From NCBI GenBank assembly GCA_031257075.1, contig JAIRPM010000115.1, positions 1 to 10,572 on the forward strand: a stretch of DNA of 10,572 nucleotides, read 5' to 3'. The position numbers and the translations under genes were made by a program. Below, in pieces: positions 5,341 to 10,572 of the stretch. How positions within the stretch are numbered: position 1 is the first letter of the stretch; every line of letters begins with the position of its first letter. Under the pieces are notes generated by a model. That model did not search any database. It was not told the DNA's origin and was given only the letters and a program-made list of their open reading frames with translations. This DNA is from Spirochaetaceae bacterium (GTDB taxonomy: Bacteria > Spirochaetota > Spirochaetia > Treponematales > Breznakiellaceae).

Positions 5341-7104
5341 ATGTTTAGAAAAATATCCATCGGGAAACGGATACTTATTTTCGCGGGGCTTATGACCTTG
5401 ATGATAGCCGCGCTTATCGCCGTTATAGGCCAAACGGCGCGCGGCGTACAGGAAGCGGGGCTGCTCGAAATGGAACGCCTCATCGAGGAGGGGCAGCGTG
5501 AAAAACTTAAACTGGGTACGGAAAGCATGGCCTGCGCGCTCGGCGCCGCGCTAAAAGGGATAGAAGACCGTACCGCCCGGCATGACATTATCAAATCATA
5601 CATACAGGATTACCGTTTTGAGCCGGACCAATCCGGTTACTATTTTACCTACACCGGCACGACTATTTTTATGCATCCTACGCTGCCTGAGCGCGAAGGG
5701 CAAAATTTGGGCAAGACGGCGGACGCAAACGGCGTATACTATGTGAAGGAACTGTACGAAGCGGCCAAGCGCGGCGGCGGTTTTGTTGAATTCATTTTCC
5801 CCAAGCCGCCTTCTATGGACAACGCTCCCAAACTTGCCTACGCGCAATTTATTCCCGATACCGATATATGGATTTCCACCGGCATTTACACCGACAGTAT
5901 CAGCGTTGCCGAGACGGAACTCAGGCTGGAAGCGGAGGAAGCGCTCGATAAACGCCTCCTTATGTTAATACTTATCGCGGTTGCGGTGTTTGCCCTTATA
6001 CCCGGCTCTGTGTTTGTTCTGATTTTAGCGTCGATTACCCGGCCCCTCAAGGAAGTTGTTTGCGCGGCGGAAAGTATAGCGGCGGGCAACTTCAATCTGA
6101 ATTTGAACGTACGCGGCAACGATGAAATTGCCCTGCTGGAGCATTCTTTTTTAACGCTGGCTGAAAAATTGCGGCAGAGTTTTGATGAAACCCGCGCGAA
6201 AGAAAACGAAGCGCGTTCCCAGTCCGCGCTCGCTCAAAAGACGGCCGAGAGGGCGCTTGCCATTGCCCGCAAGATAGAAACCGCCGCCGATGGCGTGGAG
6301 CATACCGTCTGCGCCGTAGCGGGCAGCGCCGACGCGGTGCGTGACGGAGGGCTGGAACAAACGGAGCGTATCAGCGACATCCTCCTTGCTATGGAAAACC
6401 TGAACAACGGTATCTTTCATATAGACGGCGATGCGGCGGGCGCGGCGGCGGACGCGGAGGATTCCAACGGCAAAGTGGACGCGGGCGTGTCCCTTGCTAA
6501 CGAAGCGGGCAAAGAAATGCGCGAATTGTCCGCCCTTACCGGCAGCCTTACCAAAAATATGGACAAACTGGGCGGCCAATCCGAAAACATCGGCACCATT
6601 ATGCGCGTCATAACGGACATTGCCGACCAAATCAACCTTTTGGCTATGAATGCGTCTATCGAGGCGGCCCATGCGGGCGAATCGGGCAGAGGCTTTTCTG
6701 TGGTTGCCGGCGAAGTGCGCAAACTTTCCGAAAAAACCCATCAAGCCGCGCAGGAAGTGGACAGTTCGATTACCGATATGCAAAAACTTACCCGATTGAA
6801 TATAGAGGGTATGGAAGGGGCGGTGCGCTCAATATCCCGCGTAGCCGGCATTGCGGAAGATACCGCAGCCTCCCTTTTGGAAGCGCAAAAAGCGGTTAAA
6901 AACGTTATGCTCAGGGTGCGCTCTATCGCTTCCGCGATGAACGAACAGGCCGAGTCGAGCAAGGCGGTAACGGGGCATGTCAACAATGTAAACTGCATTG
7001 CCGCCAAAAACAGCGAACTCCTTGCCGAAGTTGACGAACAACTGAAAAACCTCCTCCAAAAATCAAACGAATTGAAAGCGTTAGTCGAAGAATTACGCGG
7101 CTAA
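5341..7104 (+). CDS. Methyl-accepting chemotaxis protein with single Cache sensor
   Basis: The protein has 587 residues. Known: such transmembrane receptors bind ligands outside the inner membrane and control CheA kinase through CheW. Seen in order: a basic start and membrane segment 1 (about 10-30); an extracytoplasmic sensor (about 40-195) with GYYFTYTGTTIFMHP, GQNLGKTADANGVYYV, GGGFVEFIFPKP and DIWISTGIYTD, which is typical of the sCache_2 type; and membrane segment 2 (about 205-231). These are followed by HAMP (231-285, ITRPLKEVV ... NDEIALLEHSF) and a long coiled-coil signalling domain. The kinase-control tip is at about 425-460 (IADQINLLAMNASIEAAHAG, SGRGFSVVAGEVRKL). There is no C-terminal CheR-docking pentapeptide, as the protein ends VEELRG. 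The start follows AAGGGG by seven bases. It is divergent from flhB, which fits a motility locus. The ligand is unknown; family members often bind small carboxylates. Confidence 0.92.
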   Translation: MFRKISIGKRILIFAGLMTLMIAALIAVIGQTARGVQEAGLLEMERLIEEGQREKLKLGTESMACALGAALKGIEDRTARHDIIKSYIQDYRFEPDQSGYYFTYTGTTIFMHPTLPEREGQNLGKTADANGVYYVKELYEAAKRGGGFVEFIFPKPPSMDNAPKLAYAQFIPDTDIWISTGIYTDSISVAETELRLEAEEALDKRLLMLILIAVAVFALIPGSVFVLILASITRPLKEVVCAAESIAAGNFNLNLNVRGNDEIALLEHSFLTLAEKLRQSFDETRAKENEARSQSALAQKTAERALAIARKIETAADGVEHTVCAVAGSADAVRDGGLEQTERISDILLAMENLNNGIFHIDGDAAGAAADAEDSNGKVDAGVSLANEAGKEMRELSALTGSLTKNMDKLGGQSENIGTIMRVITDIADQINLLAMNASIEAAHAGESGRGFSVVAGEVRKLSEKTHQAAQEVDSSITDMQKLTRLNIEGMEGAVRSISRVAGIAEDTAASLLEAQKAVKNVMLRVRSIASAMNEQAESSKAVTGHVNNVNCIAAKNSELLAEVDEQLKNLLQKSNELKALVEELRG

Positions 7105-7126
7105 GGGGCAGCGCTGATTAATGAGA

Positions 7127-7166
7127 GGCATGGCAACAATGCCGCGGACTGCCGTAACAAACGGCA
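7127..7166 (+). terminator. Two small hairpins downstream of the chemoreceptor gene
   Basis: GGCAT (7127-7131) pairs with ATGCC (7139-7143), and TGCCGT (7150-7155) pairs with ACGGCA (7161-7166) around a 5-base loop. They start about 20 bases after the stop codon at 7104. A third, CCGCCC (7172-7177) with GGGCGG (7192-7197), follows. None has a T tract, so intrinsic termination is not assured; 3'-end stabilisation or Rho-dependent ending is equally possible. Confidence 0.3.
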
Positions 7167-7243
7167 TGCTCCCGCCCTTTGCGCGTAAAACGGGCGGCGG
7201 CGTGCGCGGACGCGGAATATATGCTTCAATAAAAACACTATAT

Positions 7244-7309
7244 GCGCATTTTAGGCCGGAAAAGGCGCATATATTGCTGTATATGCGCCTTTTCCGGCAT
7301 AAAATGCGC
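7244..7309. repeat. Large near-perfect palindrome (30-bp arms) in a gene-free stretch
   Basis: The arms 7244-7273 and 7280-7309 are complementary at 29 of 30 positions (one G/A mismatch, 7254/7299), around the 6-base loop TTGCTG (7274-7279). Each arm contains a GCGCATTTTA block, a GCCGGAAAAGGC block and an end CATATA. Transcribed from either side it would form one very stable stem. On the minus strand the stem is followed within about seven bases by TTTTT (7235-7231), so it could stop leftward transcription. No ORF-encoded transposase accompanies it. It may be a REP/MITE-like intergenic element or a protein or recombinase target. Confidence 0.8.
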
Positions 7310-7321
7310 GCCTAATGATGC

Positions 7322-7440
7322 TATACGCGCATAAGAAAACAAATAACAGGCATAAGACAAATATACATGCGCGTATACCGGCATTCTATGCGCGTATAGA
7401 TAGGAAAAACGCGCATAGAATAGGGAAAAAACGCGCGGAT
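7322..7440. repeat. Cluster of ATGCGCGTATA-type elements with ~21-bp phasing
   Basis: The 11-mer ATGCGCGTATA occurs at 7367-7377 and 7388-7398, and inverted (TATACGCGCAT) at 7322-7332. Shorter relatives ACGCGCAT (7409-7416) and ACGCGCGGAT (7431-7440) follow. Starts at 7367, 7388, 7409 and 7431 are 21, 21 and 22 bases apart, about two helical turns. TTCTATGCGCGT (7384-7395) and ACGCGCATAGAA (7409-7420) form a perfect 12-bp inverted repeat with a 13-base centre. The core ATGCGC/GCGCAT occurs eight times between 7242 and 7416, including within the neighbouring palindrome. The arrangement suits cooperative protein binding on one face of the helix. Confidence 0.65.
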
Positions 7441-7445
7441 GGCGC
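7426..7445 (-). terminator. Probable intrinsic terminator of the acyltransferase-cimA operon
   Basis: On the minus strand, 37 bases after the cimA stop, GCGC (7445-7442), loop CATCC and GCGC (7436-7433) form a short GC stem. It is followed by G and TTTTTT (7431-7426). The stem is only four base pairs, but the T tract is directly attached. The inverted repeat at 7384-7420 and the large palindrome further on could act as back-up stops. Confidence 0.5.
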
Positions 7446-7481
7446 TTTCAAATGACGAGGAAAACGCTTGTGGGCATCGAG

Positions 7482-9146
7482 TTAATCAGCGTTTCTCTCG
7501 TTTTCCGCGCGCGCCGCCATAAATAGTTTGTATTCGATTGAATCGACAAGCGCCTGACGGCTTGCGTCGATAACATCGGTGGAAACGCCTACGGTTGTCC
7601 ATGCCGCGCGCCCGTCGGTGGATTCAATGAGAACGCGCACCTTGGCGGCGGTGTCGCTGTTGCTGTCTATCACGCGTACCTTGTAATCATCGAGCCGCAC
7701 TTCCTGTAACAGCGGGAAAAAACGCGCAAGCGCCCGCCGTAACGCCTGGTCAAGCGCGTTTACCGGCCCATCCCCTTCCGCCGCGGCAATTTCGCATTCG
7801 GCGCCGGCGAGCACTTTTACCCATGCATTGGCAGGATAGCGCAAAAGAGAAGGCGCATGCCCGGCATTTTCGGCGGGGGAGGGGAGGGCTGCCGTTCCCG
7901 CATGGTATTCGCTTGCCACGCGGTATGTGAGTATGGAAAAAAAACTTTCGTGGTTGCCCGCGAGTTTCCGCGCAAGAATTTCAAAACTGGCATCCGCCCC
8001 TTCAAATTGCCATCCTTCCGCTTCCAGTTCCTTGAGCCGGCGTGAAAGGCGGGCAATAACGGGGTCATCTTTGGTAATTCCGGGAAAAAGATGCCGCAGC
8101 CGCTCGGCAATAGCGGAACGCCCGCCCATTTCGCTTATCAAAAAATGCCTCCCGTTGCCGACAAGGGACGGGTCAATGTGCTCAAATGAAACGCTGGTCT
8201 TGATAATGGCATCGGCATGCATTCCCGCTTTGTGGGCAAAGGCGGACGCGCCGATATAAGGAAGGCCGCCCGCAAGCGTAATGTTGGAAATCTCGGCAGC
8301 CTTCCGCGTTAGTTCGGTAATCCGGGCAAGATTGCCGGCGGGAAGGCAGCGGGCGTTCAGTTTCAATTCCAGACTGGGAATAAGGGCGGAAAGGCAGGTG
8401 TTCCCGCAGCGCTCCCCCGCGCCGGTAAGCGTCCCCTGTACATGAACAGCGCCCGCTTCCAGCGCCGCCAGCGAACAGGCTGCCGCCAGCCCCATATCAT
8501 TATGCGCATGAATGCCGAAAACGGGGGCTGTCATAGCGCCGTTCCCGCTCCGTATCGAATTGAGCGCGGCTGTTACGCCCTTCTCTATTTCTCCCGGAAA
8601 AGAACCGCCGTTGGTGTCGCAGAGAACAAGCCGCCCCGCGCCCGCGCCGGCAGCCGCGCGGAGAGTTTGCAGCGCATAGGCCGCGTCTTCCTTCCAGCCG
8701 TCAAAAAAATGCTCGGCATCATAAATCACTTCGCGCCCCGCTTCGCGCAGAAAAGCGACGCTTTCTTCTATCATCGCGAGGTTTTCCTCAAGGCTTGCCT
8801 TGAGGACGTTTTTTACATGGAGGCGGGAACTTTTACCGAATATCACGGCAACGGGCGTTTCCGCCGCAAGTATGCTTTGCAGGTTCGTGTCATCGCGGGC
8901 GGCGGCGTTTTTTTTGCGGGTTGAACCGAAGGCGCAGAGGCTGGCGTTCCGCAGGCGCAGTTTCTTTACCTCGCGGAAAAATCCCAGGTCTTTCGGATTG
9001 CTGCCCGGATTGCCGGCTTCAATAAAGGCTACGCCAAGTTCATCGAGCACTTCGGTTAGGGCAAGTTTATCCCGCAACGAAAAACTAATCCCTTCGCCTT
9101 GAGCGCCATCGCGTAATGTGGTGTCAAAAACCTCAATACGGCGCAT
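7482..9146 (-). CDS. cimA: (R)-citramalate synthase
   Basis: The protein has 554 residues, full length for the long CimA type. Known: CimA condenses pyruvate with acetyl-CoA to (R)-citramalate, the first step of the threonine-independent route to 2-oxobutyrate and isoleucine, in the cytoplasm. Seen: the HMGL-like catalytic barrel with FDTTLRDGAQGEGISFS (7-23, the family's signature version of the DRE loop), HAHND (213-217), GTLTGAGERCGN (238-249) and LPYIGASAFAHKAGMHADAI (295-314). The C-terminal regulatory domain (about 440-545) has the LeuA-dimer pattern with DYKVRVIDSNSDTAAKVRV and TDVIDASRQALVDSIEY. Candidate metal ligands are Asp9, His213, His215 and Asn249. The ATG lies three bases after the acyltransferase stop and has no Shine-Dalgarno, implying translational coupling. 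The C-terminal domain suggests feedback control by isoleucine, as in studied relatives. A 2-isopropylmalate synthase is less likely given the DGAQGEG signature. Confidence 0.92.
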   Translation of the reverse strand: MRRIEVFDTTLRDGAQGEGISFSLRDKLALTEVLDELGVAFIEAGNPGSNPKDLGFFREVKKLRLRNASLCAFGSTRKKNAAARDDTNLQSILAAETPVAVIFGKSSRLHVKNVLKASLEENLAMIEESVAFLREAGREVIYDAEHFFDGWKEDAAYALQTLRAAAGAGAGRLVLCDTNGGSFPGEIEKGVTAALNSIRSGNGAMTAPVFGIHAHNDMGLAAACSLAALEAGAVHVQGTLTGAGERCGNTCLSALIPSLELKLNARCLPAGNLARITELTRKAAEISNITLAGGLPYIGASAFAHKAGMHADAIIKTSVSFEHIDPSLVGNGRHFLISEMGGRSAIAERLRHLFPGITKDDPVIARLSRRLKELEAEGWQFEGADASFEILARKLAGNHESFFSILTYRVASEYHAGTAALPSPAENAGHAPSLLRYPANAWVKVLAGAECEIAAAEGDGPVNALDQALRRALARFFPLLQEVRLDDYKVRVIDSNSDTAAKVRVLIESTDGRAAWTTVGVSTDVIDASRQALVDSIEYKLFMAARAENERNAD

Positions 9147-9149
9147 GAG

Positions 9150-10040
9150 TTACGAAAGATGTGACAGTAATTTCTGCCGTTCCGTTTCCGCCGTGTTGTG
9201 CATAGCGTCAAGTGCGTCCATAAGGCGGTCTACAACAAATTGCTTGCGGTCTTCCGCGCCATTTTCGCCGGCTTTTTGTTTGGCGGCTTCACGGAAGTCA
9301 TTGCACGATTGCACAGGGCCGGCTGTGTAGAGAAGCAGGTCGTTGTGAACATGGTCTTCAAGCATATCGCCGCCACGGGTGTCGAGTACAAGGCCGTTGA
9401 TGGCGACAGGGCAGAAATAGTCAAAGCTTTTGATATACGAATCGATTTCGCGCACGCCGCGTTTTGTGGCGGGGTCCCAAGGGCGGCAGCGGGTTCCCGC
9501 GGGAAAAACCAGTACAATTTTGCCCTGCCGCTTGATTTCGTCTAGTTTTTTCATCGCGGCGCGGTTGATGTTGATAACTTTGAGGCGCTCGCTGTCGGCA
9601 CCGCCGGTATTGTTATAACGGCTGGGACAAAGCACAATGCGGGTAAACGCGCCGGCAAACGCAGCAACGGCAGGATTTTCCTCGTTTAGTTTGCGCCCGG
9701 CAATGGCTACCAGCGCATCGGCTATTTCCGCGCCGTCCCCGCCGCCCTTGCGGAGCAGGTAGGAAATACCCGGCAAGTCTATATTGCTGTAATGTTCAAC
9801 AAAAAGAATGCATGCGGCGCCGGTTTTTGCTTTGGCATAAAGGCTCGAAAGATGTTCGCGCCCCTGTATCTTCGAACCGGGCAACAAGAGGTCATCTATC
9901 ATTGTATCGAACATAGACAGGATTTTTTTATCGCCTTCTTGATACACGTTTTCGGGGACTACCTGAGTAGCCGTGTGAGAAGCGGCCAGTATTTCTTTAA
10001 TAAGGCCGCTGTAGACCTTTATAAGCGGCTGCGATTTCAT
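9150..10040 (-). CDS. PlsC-type glycerolipid acyltransferase
   Basis: The protein has 296 residues from the ATG at 10040. Known: this superfamily moves fatty acyl groups onto glycerol-3-phosphate or lysophosphatidate in membrane lipid synthesis. Seen: block I H-Y-S-N-I-D (His83 and Asp88, the catalytic H-x4-D), an intermediate arginine region near R134/R141, block III FPAGTR (179-184, usually FPEGTR) and block IV around CPVAINGLVL (210-219). There is no clear membrane helix, so it is probably peripheral. The Ala in FPAGTR is a small departure from the Glu of most PlsC enzymes and leaves the acceptor substrate open. A longer frame could begin at TTG (10055), but the -10 element at 10052-10047 lies inside that extension, so transcription should start at or very near the ATG. 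The gene is followed after three bases by cimA. Confidence 0.8.
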   Translation of the reverse strand: MKSQPLIKVYSGLIKEILAASHTATQVVPENVYQEGDKKILSMFDTMIDDLLLPGSKIQGREHLSSLYAKAKTGAACILFVEHYSNIDLPGISYLLRKGGGDGAEIADALVAIAGRKLNEENPAVAAFAGAFTRIVLCPSRYNNTGGADSERLKVININRAAMKKLDEIKRQGKIVLVFPAGTRCRPWDPATKRGVREIDSYIKSFDYFCPVAINGLVLDTRGGDMLEDHVHNDLLLYTAGPVQSCNDFREAAKQKAGENGAEDRKQFVVDRLMDALDAMHNTAETERQKLLSHLS

Positions 10041-10046
10041 ACCGGT

Positions 10047-10075
10047 ATTATACAAGTAATTTTTACTGTTGGCAA
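10047..10075 (-). promoter_or_regulatory. Strong promoter of the acyltransferase-cimA operon, predicting a leaderless mRNA
   Basis: On the minus strand TTGCCA (10075-10070) is followed after exactly 17 bases by a perfect TATAAT (10052-10047). Six bases (ACCGGT) separate it from the ATG at 10040, so position +1 coincides with the A of the start codon. No Shine-Dalgarno precedes the ATG. This promoter decides the start of the gene. Confidence 0.8.
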
Positions 10076-10090
10076 GAGGGCATCCGCCTG

Positions 10091-10188
10091 CTCACCGCCT
10101 ACTACCCACTGCTCACCACCCACTACCCACTACTCACTACCCACTACTCACCACCCACTACTCACCACCCACTACTCACTACCCACAC
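10091..10188. repeat. Heptanucleotide tandem array, 14 units, between two divergent promoters
   Basis: The 98 bases divide without a gap into 14 heptamers. CCCACTA and CTCACCA/CTCACTA alternate for most of the array (14-bp higher-order unit), with degenerate edge units CTCACCG, CCTACTA, CCCACTG and CCCACAC. One CCCACTA is duplicated (10119-10132), as expected from slippage. The plus strand contains almost no G. The array ends eight bases before the -35 of the rightward promoter and begins 15 bases from the -35 of the leftward one. It encodes nothing credible: seven is not a multiple of three. Confidence 0.85.
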
Positions 10189-10196
10189 AGAATCGC

Positions 10197-10225
10197 TTGA
10201 CATTTTTTTCAAAGTGTAGTATAGT
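10197..10225 (+). promoter_or_regulatory. Near-consensus promoter of the damaged gene at the right end
   Basis: TTGACA (10197-10202) and TATAGT (10220-10225) are exactly 17 bases apart, the same two hexamers as the NDP kinase promoter. Here a leader of about 67 bases follows instead of a leaderless start. Confidence 0.75.
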
Positions 10226-10299
10226 AGAGGGAAAGGCTGGTAATACTTCCCAGTTTGGGGGGCGGCCTTAGAATTACTTACATAGAGGAGACAAAGAAG
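10226..10299 (+). promoter_or_regulatory. 5' leader with ribosome binding site
   Basis: The leader can form CTGG (10237-10240) with CCAG (10250-10253), and an outer AAGGC (10233-10237) with GCCTT (10265-10269) sharing one base. AGAGGAG (10284-10290) is a strong Shine-Dalgarno nine bases before the ATG at 10300. No known riboswitch is recognised. Confidence 0.45.
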
Positions 10300-10401
10300 A
10301 TGAAGAAGCAGAAGAACATTTTGGGGAAAGGGGCATACTTGTCTTTTTCCTGGGGAAACGCGTTTTTAGGGCGCAACTGGGGGGGGGGGGGGGGGGTTTA
10401 A
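10300..10401 (+). pseudogene. 5' end of a probable secreted-protein gene, broken by low-quality sequence
   Basis: The ATG has a strong ribosome site and promoter. Seen: the frame starts MKKQKNI, a basic signal-peptide n-region, then reads LGKGAYLSFSWGNAFLG, which keeps the approximate size and small residues of an export signal but is too rich in Gly, Trp and Lys to be a good one. After residue 26 it becomes poly-Gly, encoded by an 18-base G run, and stops at TAA 10399-10401. I infer a real gene for an exported, probably abundant protein whose sequence is corrupted from roughly 10321 onward. It should be treated as an assembly or read artefact rather than a biological pseudogene. The true product cannot be named. 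Confidence 0.5.
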
Positions 10402-10572
10402 ACCCCGTTTTTGGTTTGGCGCGCGAAAAATGTTTGTGACCAATAGGCAAAGGGGGGGGCCCCCACCCCCCAGAAAAATAACGCCCGGGGCCCCCCTGGA
10501 CATCACCTCAATATCGCACACTCTTTCCCTACACGCCGGATGCGTATTCTACCGTTGAGGCAGCGCCGTTTA
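10379..10572. other. Artefactual contig end: homopolymers and adapter-like sequence
   Basis: The stretch opens with 18 consecutive G (10379-10396), then TTTAAACCCCG, a G8 run (10452-10459) joined to C-rich runs, and CCCGGGGCCCCCC near 10484-10497. Bases 10518-10535, ACACTCTTTCCCTACACG, are identical to the first 18 bases of the common Illumina read-1 adapter (which continues ACGCTCTTCC), while the following bases differ. No coding frame or family resemblance is seen. Long G runs are a known no-signal product of two-colour Illumina chemistry. I would mask this part. Confidence 0.75.

Noticed and set aside
5013..5603. 196-residue minus-strand frame overlapping the flhB start and the chemoreceptor start
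   Set aside because: It is Pro/Arg/Ser-rich with no domain, and it overlaps two well-supported genes in other frames.
6670..6675. His in place of Arg in the chemoreceptor tip (EAAHAGE rather than EAARAGE)
   Set aside because: This substitution is common in chemoreceptors outside enterobacteria and is not a sign of lost function.
6151..6783. 210-residue minus-strand frame inside the chemoreceptor gene
   Set aside because: It is an antisense shadow of a gene with complete domain evidence, and it shows no family motif.
7121..7315. 64-residue open frame after the chemoreceptor gene
   Set aside because: Its second half is the large palindrome translated, the composition is Arg/Gly-rich noise, and no Shine-Dalgarno suits it.
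10041..10055. TTG start extending the acyltransferase by five residues
   Set aside because: The perfect -10 element lies within this extension, so the codon would not be in the transcript from the strong promoter.
10091..10188. Heptamer array considered as a CRISPR array
   Set aside because: There are no unique spacers and the unit is only seven bases. It is a simple tandem repeat, with no cas genes.
9792..10271. Plus-strand open frame of 159 residues with a PTTHYS-type repeat
   Set aside because: It is antisense to the acyltransferase and then translates the heptamer array; 21 bases give a false 7-residue periodicity. It has no ribosome site and crosses the promoters of both flanking genes.

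Overview
The window looks like chromosomal DNA of a motile, diderm, host-associated spirochaete, most probably a Treponema-like lineage. I infer this from the FlhB N-terminus (LQWFAAEDEGRTEEPTE), the tandem-domain nucleoside diphosphate kinase, the relaxed lipobox of a small lipoprotein, a citramalate synthase and a Cache-type chemoreceptor. The right-hand ~190 bases are not trustworthy: they carry an 18-base G run, other homopolymers and an 18-base exact match to the common Illumina read-1 adapter. The window therefore seems to end at a damaged contig end.

Layout, left to right. Bases 2-130 (+) are the last 42 residues of a protein that resembles bacterial alpha-2-macroglobulins. Converging on it is a two-gene minus-strand operon, tandem NDP kinase then EpmA-like EF-P lysine ligase (2383 to 185). 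It is driven by a textbook sigma-70-type promoter placed so close to the ATG that the mRNA should be leaderless. Divergent from it is a small lipoprotein gene (2533-3207, +). Next come two minus-strand genes: flhB (5181-3997), with a strong Shine-Dalgarno, then a tandem PII-like protein (3942-3241) with its own dyad-covered -10 element. Divergent from flhB is a methyl-accepting chemotaxis protein (5341-7104, +).

Bases 7105-7481 hold no credible gene but are rich in structure: small hairpins after the chemoreceptor gene, a nearly perfect 30-bp-arm palindrome (7244-7309), and a cluster of ATGCGCGTATA-type elements spaced about 21 bp apart. A terminator for the minus-strand operon that follows closes the stretch. 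That operon is a PlsC-type acyltransferase (10040-9150) and citramalate synthase cimA (9146-7482), separated by 3 bases. It has a near-consensus promoter (TTGCCA-17-TATAAT) that again predicts transcription starting at the ATG.

Between this promoter and a second near-consensus promoter (TTGACA-17-TATAGT, +) lies a 98-bp array of 14 in-phase heptamers. The plus-strand promoter leads, with a good ribosome site, into a signal-peptide-like N-terminus (MKKQKNI...) that is destroyed by the artefactual contig end.

The genes are functionally mixed: isoleucine precursor and phospholipid synthesis, nucleotide metabolism, EF-P modification, flagellar export, chemotaxis and a probable signalling PII protein. 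I see no defence system, CRISPR array, tRNA, rRNA or transposase. The most distinctive features are regulatory and structural: probable leaderless transcripts, the intergenic palindrome with its phased elements, and the heptamer array between two divergent promoters.
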